Of a stretch of 9,849 bases of DNA, positions 5,782 to 9,849 are shown piece by piece. Both the position numbers and the translations under genes were made by a program. The first letter of the stretch is position 1. Each line of letters begins with the position of its first letter. The notes under the pieces are model-generated. The model searched no databases. It saw nothing but the letters and a program-made list of their open reading frames with translations, and was not told the origin of the DNA. This DNA comes from Anaerolineales bacterium. GTDB lineage: Bacteria > Chloroflexota > Anaerolineae > Anaerolineales > Villigracilaceae. Where the stretch lies: the NCBI GenBank assembly GCA_025938055.1, contig JAICQC010000154.1, forward strand, positions 1-9,849, written 5' to 3'.

Positions 5782-6567
5782 ATGAAAGTATTTCGCATCC
5801 TCTTCCTTCTGTGGGGGCTCCTCCTGGCTGCCTGTATGCCCATGGATCTGGCGGCGCCCACACAGACTCCTCTCCCAACAGAAACCGCGATGCCCACGGA
5901 GACGATCGTCTGGTTCCCACCCTCCGCGACGCCCACGCGGCTTGCTCTTCCCACCTATACCGGGACGCCGGACATGAATCCTGGCATTGGGCAGGCGATA
6001 CTCGAAGATGATTTTACAAATGAAGAGAACTGGGATGTAGCAGTGTCAGACACTGCCAGCGCTGCCATCAGTAATAATCGTCTTGCGCTCTCGGTGAACC
6101 CCGAGTATTACGTTGCAAGTATGAGGCGTGAGCTCACGGTCAGCGACTTTTACGCGGAGATCACAGCCCGCCCGAGCCTATGCCGCGGCGAAGACAATTA
6201 CGGGATGGTTGTACGCGGTGTGGGCAGTTCCTTCTACCGCTTTGTGCTCGCCTGCAATGGTCAGGTCCGCGCCGAGCGCATCAGCGGCGGCACCCGGCTC
6301 TCCATCCATGACCCCGTACCAAGCGGAGATGCGCCGGGCGCGCCGGGCGAGGTGCGTATCGGCGTCTGGGCAGTCGGGAGCGAGATGAGGTTGTTCCTTA
6401 ACGGGCGCTATCAATTTAGCGTGACGGAAGGGACATTCCCCAGCGGCGGGCTGGGAGTGTTTGTCCGTTCGGCAGGTACGACACCGGTGACGGTCACGTT
6501 CTCAGATTTGGCGGTATACGATGTGAATTACACTTTACCGACAAAAACGCCAATACCAACACCTTGA
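5782..6567 (+). CDS. Lipoprotein with concanavalin-like (LamG/DUF1080-type) domain
   Basis: This 261-residue secreted lipoprotein has a signal sequence ending in the lipobox LLAAC, with Cys18 as the lipidated residue. A Pro/Thr-rich linker (about 20-65, repeated PTET and TPT) follows. A beta-rich domain (about 70-245) begins ILEDDFTNEENWDV, an opening typical of concanavalin-like sandwich domains, and continues through LFLNGRYQFSV and GGLGVFVRS. The order fits a cell-surface glycan- or ligand-binding module, but no catalytic residues can be assigned. The protein stops just after a second linker-like tail, PTKTPIPTP, as if a further domain were missing. I chose the ATG at 5782 because it puts the signal sequence at the N-terminus. 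A TTG 13 codons upstream would add residues with no signal-peptide character. Confidence 0.75.
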   Translation: MKVFRILFLLWGLLLAACMPMDLAAPTQTPLPTETAMPTETIVWFPPSATPTRLALPTYTGTPDMNPGIGQAILEDDFTNEENWDVAVSDTASAAISNNRLALSVNPEYYVASMRRELTVSDFYAEITARPSLCRGEDNYGMVVRGVGSSFYRFVLACNGQVRAERISGGTRLSIHDPVPSGDAPGAPGEVRIGVWAVGSEMRLFLNGRYQFSVTEGTFPSGGLGVFVRSAGTTPVTVTFSDLAVYDVNYTLPTKTPIPTP

Positions 6568-6587
6568 TGATTTTCGATGCTTCGACC

Positions 6588-6616
6588 TTGCCCAGCACAG
6601 GTTTTCGATTTACGAT
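6588..6616 (+). promoter_or_regulatory. Promoter for a leaderless methyltransferase transcript
   Basis: TTGCCC (6588-6593) is followed after 17 bases by TACGAT (6611-6616). The -10 ends 6 bases before the ATG at 6623, so the predicted transcription start coincides with the A of the start codon. No Shine-Dalgarno is present. The geometry matches the TANNNT-to-ATG spacing known for leaderless genes in Deinococcus. Whether it is used here is inference. Confidence 0.45.
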
Positions 6617-6622
6617 TAACCT

Positions 6623-7453
6623 ATGGCATCAAACAAACTGAACGATCTCGATTCCAAGCGCTGGCTGAAATTCCAGAAATCATGGTTTATCCATAACCCT
6701 CCCCCGCGCAAGAAGGGCGTGCTGGTCCATCCCGCCAAATTCCCCGAGACGCTGGCGAAGGAATTCATTGAGTTCTTTACCAAACGAGGAGAGAGCGTCC
6801 TCGACCCCATGGCAGGGACAGGATCAACTCTTGTCGCGGCATTACGTGCAGGACGAAACTCATACGGCATCGAGCTGAATCCAAAATATGCAGAGATTGC
6901 AAAGCACATCATCGAAGAGGAACGTGCCGCACTTGGAGACATAGTCTCTAATCTCCACTCTCTCATCATCAATGGCGACGCCGCTCAAATTACCAATTAT
7001 CGCGAAGCATCTCCGTGGGACCAATTACCGCTGATCGACTATGTGTTGACCTCCCCTCCCTACTGGGATATGCTCCACGCCAGAGGGGCAGCGACTCAAA
7101 AGAAGCGCCGCGCCTCCGAAGAGCTGGATGTCCATTATTCAGAGGACCCCAACGATCTGGGGAACATCCGTGATTACGAAGAGTTCCTTGAAAAGCTGGT
7201 GAATATTTACAAGGGACTGAAGCCGTTGTTATGCGAGAAAGCCTATCTTACGATCATCGTAAAAAATGTAAAAAAGGGTGGGAAGATCTATCCATTGGCA
7301 TGGGACATCGCCCGCGAGCTAGGAAAAACATATACCTTGAAGGACGAAAAGATCTGGGTACAGGATAACCAGCGCCTGGCGCCATTCGGGTTAGGTTCCG
7401 CGTGGGTGAGTAATACGTTTCATCACTATTGTTTACAGTTCAGGAATGAATAA
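6623..7453 (+). CDS. DNA methyltransferase (N4-cytosine / N6-adenine type)
   Basis: This 276-residue amino-methyltransferase would transfer a methyl group from S-adenosylmethionine to an exocyclic amine in DNA. Motif X-like HPAKFPETLAKEFIEFF (36-52) is followed by motif I, DPMAGTGST (61-69, SAM binding). Motif II GIELNP (82-87) and a GDA (118-120) come next, and then the catalytic motif IV, TSPPYW (143-148). The linear order X-I-IV differs from the beta arrangement (IV then I) that most TSPPY enzymes show, and no large target-recognition domain separates the blocks. Any recognition region must lie within residues 150-276. There is no adjacent recognised restriction enzyme, so it may be an orphan, although the unknown protein at 7912 is a candidate partner. 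A nucleic-acid methylase acting on RNA is a less likely alternative. Confidence 0.85.
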   Translation: MASNKLNDLDSKRWLKFQKSWFIHNPPPRKKGVLVHPAKFPETLAKEFIEFFTKRGESVLDPMAGTGSTLVAALRAGRNSYGIELNPKYAEIAKHIIEEERAALGDIVSNLHSLIINGDAAQITNYREASPWDQLPLIDYVLTSPPYWDMLHARGAATQKKRRASEELDVHYSEDPNDLGNIRDYEEFLEKLVNIYKGLKPLLCEKAYLTIIVKNVKKGGKIYPLAWDIARELGKTYTLKDEKIWVQDNQRLAPFGLGSAWVSNTFHHYCLQFRNE

Positions 7454-7472
7454 GTCTTTTTAGGAATAGAGT

Positions 7473-7877
7473 ATGGATCAAAAACCTCAAGTTGGGACAG
7501 CGATCATTATCACAAGAGATAACAAAGTGCTTCTTATGAAGCGCAAGGGACTGCATGGGCACGGAACCTGGTCCACGCCGGGCGGGCATCTGGATTTCGG
7601 CGAGATGCCTGAAGAAGGCGCGGCGCGCGAGGCAAAGGAAGAGATGGGAGTGGATGTTACTGACATCCGCTTTCGTGCCGTGACCAATGATCTATTCGAG
7701 GCGGAAGGAAAACACTACATCACACTCTGGTTCGATGCGAAATCCACGGATGAGCCAACAATTGCCGCCGAACGCGAGGTAGAAGAGATCGGCTGGTTTG
7801 CATGGGACGCACTGCCGCAGCCGCTATTCCTGCCATTGGAAAACCTGGTCAAAGAGAATAGCTACCCACCGAAGTAA
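7473..7877 (+). CDS. Nudix hydrolase, NUDT15/MutT-like
   Basis: This is a complete 134-residue Nudix protein. Its Nudix box is perfect: Gly38-x5-Glu44-x7-Arg52-Glu53-x-x-Glu56-Glu57-x-Gly59-Val60 (GHLDFGE ... REAKEEMGV). The glutamates would bind the divalent metal. The lead-in GTWSTPGGHLDFGE and the strand HYITLWFDA resemble NUDT15-like nucleoside triphosphate diphosphatases, which hydrolyse (often modified or oxidised) NTPs or dNTPs to the monophosphate and pyrophosphate. The exact substrate cannot be read from sequence. It starts 19 bases after the methyltransferase stop, with AGGA (7462-7465) ahead of the ATG, so co-transcription is likely. A link to modified nucleotides in the neighbouring methyltransferase context is speculative. 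Confidence 0.92.
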   Translation: MDQKPQVGTAIIITRDNKVLLMKRKGLHGHGTWSTPGGHLDFGEMPEEGAAREAKEEMGVDVTDIRFRAVTNDLFEAEGKHYITLWFDAKSTDEPTIAAEREVEEIGWFAWDALPQPLFLPLENLVKENSYPPK

Positions 7878-7882
7878 TCAAA

Positions 7883-7897
7883 AGCCTTGCGAAGGCT
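7883..7897. other. Short intergenic hairpin
   Basis: AGCCTT (7883-7888) and AAGGCT (7892-7897) form a 6-base-pair stem with the loop GCG, between the Nudix stop and the next start. On the plus strand it lacks a T-run, so it is not a convincing terminator there. On the minus strand it is followed by TTTTG. It might stabilise or process the operon transcript. Confidence 0.3.
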
Positions 7898-7911
7898 GCC
7901 CGTAGAGCCAC

Positions 7912-8877
7912 ATGCTTACCGCCTCTGACGTTCTCCACCTCCCGTACACACCCGACCTCACGGAAGGCGGGATTGCCTACGCGCTCCATTCCATTCCTTA
8001 TACGTACAACCGTACATCCTCGGCGGTTTATGATCGGCTTCGACGCGTGGTGACGGGAGCAATCGTTCAGCTTGCGTTCCGGCGTTATCTCTCGAATCAG
8101 AAGATCTCCTTCGAGGTGAGGGGCGCGCTGCCGTTCACCGAACATGAGCGCTACGATGTGACGCTTGGCGGGCGGCGATGTGATATGCAATCCTTTCTGA
8201 TCAGTCGCCGCGAACAGGTCGCGCAGATTCAACGTAATCCGCAAGCCCTGTTAAATGCTCCGGCGCTTGTTGCCTCGGACCAGCACGCGGGCGAAGGACA
8301 TTCGCAGCATGACCTGTATCTCTTCGCGTTTGTGCTGGGGCGGGTTGCAACGTCACAGGCTGATATGCAAAAAGCAATCGAGACGAAACAACCCCATTAC
8401 TTCATTCATGTGATGCCCGATGCATGGAACCGCCCATCGAAGTGGAATCCGCTCGGGAGGCTGGTGGTGAAGTCTGATTCAGAGCAGAGTCAAACGATCG
8501 AAATCGGCGGGCAGGTTGAGGGGCGCGAGATGAGTTCCTACACTGTGGATCTCCCGCCACGGGGGCGCGTCCAGGTCGAAAGCGCATTCTTTTCGCTGTC
8601 TTATGTACACATCAACTCCGCGCCGGATGCACGGATCGGCATCCATAGCCCGGTCCGCAAGGAAACGCATATTATCAGCGCACAGGACTGGGGTAACATT
8701 TGGGTGTACGGTATGGACGTGTTGCTGGCGGGATTTATCACCCGCGCAGAATTCAGTCGGCGGGCAGGTTTTGTTCAGGCTGGCTCACATGTCTTTCAGT
8801 ACGACCATACCCACGTAAAGAGCCTGGCTGTGCCGGTTTCTGATCTTAAGCCGTTCTCTGAGCTTTTGAGCAGATAA
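7912..8877 (+). CDS. Unknown protein, possible PD-(D/E)XK nuclease-like core
   Basis: I do not recognise this 321-residue protein by family. The N-terminal part has the layout of a PD-(D/E)XK nuclease. A helix VVTGAIVQLAFRRYL (46-60) has Gln53 where a Glu is common. It is followed by a strand (65-70), then YDVTLGG with Asp82, then RRCDMQSFLI with Asp91-x-Gln93 in place of (D/E)-x-K. A helix-rich stretch ending DLYLFAFVLG (134-143) follows. The C-terminal half (about 180-265) is beta-rich with GRLVVKSDS and ARIGIHSPVRKETHII, and then GMDVLLAGFITRAEFSRRAG (267-286). There is no signal peptide or membrane helix. It begins 34 bases after the Nudix gene with only a weak GAG upstream. The nuclease reading is inference, and an inactive fold is equally possible. 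The open frame, base composition and context support a real gene. Confidence 0.75.
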   Translation: MLTASDVLHLPYTPDLTEGGIAYALHSIPYTYNRTSSAVYDRLRRVVTGAIVQLAFRRYLSNQKISFEVRGALPFTEHERYDVTLGGRRCDMQSFLISRREQVAQIQRNPQALLNAPALVASDQHAGEGHSQHDLYLFAFVLGRVATSQADMQKAIETKQPHYFIHVMPDAWNRPSKWNPLGRLVVKSDSEQSQTIEIGGQVEGREMSSYTVDLPPRGRVQVESAFFSLSYVHINSAPDARIGIHSPVRKETHIISAQDWGNIWVYGMDVLLAGFITRAEFSRRAGFVQAGSHVFQYDHTHVKSLAVPVSDLKPFSELLSR

Positions 8878-8883
8878 AGGGCT

Positions 8884-8900
8884 GGTCGTCCGGGACGATC
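8884..8900 (+). terminator. Weak hairpin after the unknown gene
   Basis: Arms 8884-8890 and 8894-8900 form a 7-base-pair stem (one G-T pair) with a CGG loop, followed only by GTTTG. It lies 7 bases after the stop at 8877. The short T-run makes it at best a weak or partial terminator before the S41 peptidase gene. Confidence 0.25.
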
Positions 8901-8926
8901 GTTTGAAGCGAAGTAGGAAACGATAG

Positions 8927-9849
8927 ATGAAGCTAAAGCGAATTTCTTTTGGAATTTTGGCATTATCCCTGCTGGCATGCAACTTTGTGACACAGATGGT
9001 CTACCCCCCGACTGCTACACCGACGGCGACCGCCACGGCGACCGCCTCACCCACTCCGACTCCTGTACCGCTGGTGCCGGCATTTATCCCACCCGAATGC
9101 ACAACTATTCCTGTGGCAACTATTCCGCCTGAACAGGCGATACAGGCTACACCAGAATTTCAGATCACTGAAATTCCCCAGGATGAGCAGCTCAGTATCT
9201 TCAGAGAGATGGGGGATATTGTGGAAGATATTTACGTTTACCCGGACTATAACGGGAAGGATTGGAATGAGATCGAAACAAGGTATCAGGGCAGAGTCGA
9301 GGCTGGGCTGGACACCCAGACGTTTTACAGCGAAATGGATTCCATGATCGATGAACTGGGCGATGAGCATTCGTTTTTCCTCTCTCCCCTTGAAGTGGCG
9401 GAGTCCGAGGCAGAACTGCGTGGTGACATAGAATTTGTGGGTGTGGGCATTTATGGGCAGCCCGATTTCGAGCGCGAACGTCTCATCGTGGTTTCGACCT
9501 TTCCCGGGTCGCCCGCCGAGTTTGGAAGGATCCAGCATCACGACAGCATCCTGTTCGTGGACGGACAGTCGATCCGGGAGGAGATGGGCAATCTTCTGCG
9601 CGGACCTCAATGCTCCGCGGTCGTGCTGACGGTGCAATCTCCCGGCGAAGCACCGCGTGATGTAATGCTCATGCGCTATTCCATTCAGGGAAACATCCCC
9701 ATTGATGCGCGTCTCGTCGCGACCACAGACGGTTCGAAGATCGGCTACATCTTCATCCCTTCCTTTTTCGATGAAACCCTCCCGCAGCAGATCAGCAACG
9801 CGTTGAATGAGTTCGGCCCACTGGATGGCTTGATCCTGGACCTGCGCAT
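8927..9849 (+). CDS. S41 family (C-terminal processing) peptidase lipoprotein, cut by window end
   Basis: At least 307 residues are read, with no stop before the window ends. The signal sequence has the lipobox SLLAC (Cys18), followed by a Pro-Thr-Ala linker (about 27-50). The N-terminal helical region of S41 peptidases follows (DIVEDIYVYPDY ... MIDELGDEHSFFLSP), equivalent to the DPHS-type segment. A PDZ-like domain carries GVGIYG, FPGSPAEFGRIQHHDSILFVDGQSI and later VVLTVQS. The last residues, IGYIFIPSF ... LDGLILDLR, begin the catalytic core. The nucleophilic Ser and general-base Lys of the family would lie beyond the window. It would act outside the membrane, degrading or trimming proteins. 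AGGA (8915-8918) precedes the ATG by 8 bases. The minus-strand frame opposite it (9047-9637) is a shadow. Confidence 0.87.
   Translation, partial: MKLKRISFGILALSLLACNFVTQMVYPPTATPTATATATASPTPTPVPLVPAFIPPECTTIPVATIPPEQAIQATPEFQITEIPQDEQLSIFREMGDIVEDIYVYPDYNGKDWNEIETRYQGRVEAGLDTQTFYSEMDSMIDELGDEHSFFLSPLEVAESEAELRGDIEFVGVGIYGQPDFERERLIVVSTFPGSPAEFGRIQHHDSILFVDGQSIREEMGNLLRGPQCSAVVLTVQSPGEAPRDVMLMRYSIQGNIPIDARLVATTDGSKIGYIFIPSFFDETLPQQISNALNEFGPLDGLILDLR

Noticed and set aside
9047..9637. Minus-strand open frame of 196 codons near the right end
   Set aside because: It is antisense to the S41 peptidase, whose signal peptide, PDZ and core motifs are unmistakable.

Overview
The window most resembles a chromosomal segment of a Chloroflexota bacterium, probably of the Anaerolineae or a close relative. 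This is an inference. It rests on two lipoproteins with Cys lipoboxes followed by long Pro-Thr-Ala linkers (5782-6567 and 8927 to the end), a LysM protein with an SdrD-B-like domain and a C-terminal membrane anchor, and the general style of the M50 and S41 peptidases. No rRNA, tRNA, CRISPR array, transposase or integrase was seen.

Positions 1-540 differ sharply in composition from the rest. They are very AT-rich (13 G/C in the 60 bases at 121-180, against 41 in the 60 bases at 901-960). They hold one small membrane-protein gene with a near-consensus promoter (TTAACA-17-GATAAT) and a Shine-Dalgarno sequence. The stretch ends at a hairpin terminator (505-538). Next comes a GC-rich, highly foldable element of about 92 bases (549-640), and then the ordinary GC-rich chromosome.

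From 641 to 3079 two minus-strand genes form a tight unit. An RseP-like site-2 protease carries a ~120-residue insertion after its HEFGH motif, and its stop codon abuts the start of a HEAT-repeat protein. The divergent plus-strand HIT-family gene (3310-3657) converges on a LysM/SdrD-B-like surface protein gene (3663-4517) with 5 bases between them. Upstream on the minus strand is an SDR-type dehydrogenase (4593-5606) that matches the archaeal/bacterial SDR-type L-threonine 3-dehydrogenases in several signature regions.

From 5782 to the right edge everything reads plus: a lipoprotein with a probable concanavalin-like domain, a DNA methyltransferase (DPMAGTG ... TSPPYW), a NUDT15-like Nudix hydrolase, an unrecognised 321-residue protein, and an S41 (C-terminal-processing) peptidase lipoprotein cut by the window end. 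Gaps between successive genes are 55, 19, 34 and 49 bases, so the last four may be co-transcribed.

The best candidate for something undescribed is the methyltransferase-Nudix-unknown trio. The unknown protein has the layout of a PD-(D/E)XK nuclease core, with Gln at the expected Glu and Lys positions. It may be a divergent restriction enzyme or a degenerate nuclease fold encoded beside an otherwise orphan methyltransferase. A second theme is that three genes (4517, 5782, 6623) lack a Shine-Dalgarno sequence and have a -10-like hexamer 6-8 bases before the ATG, which suggests leaderless mRNAs.
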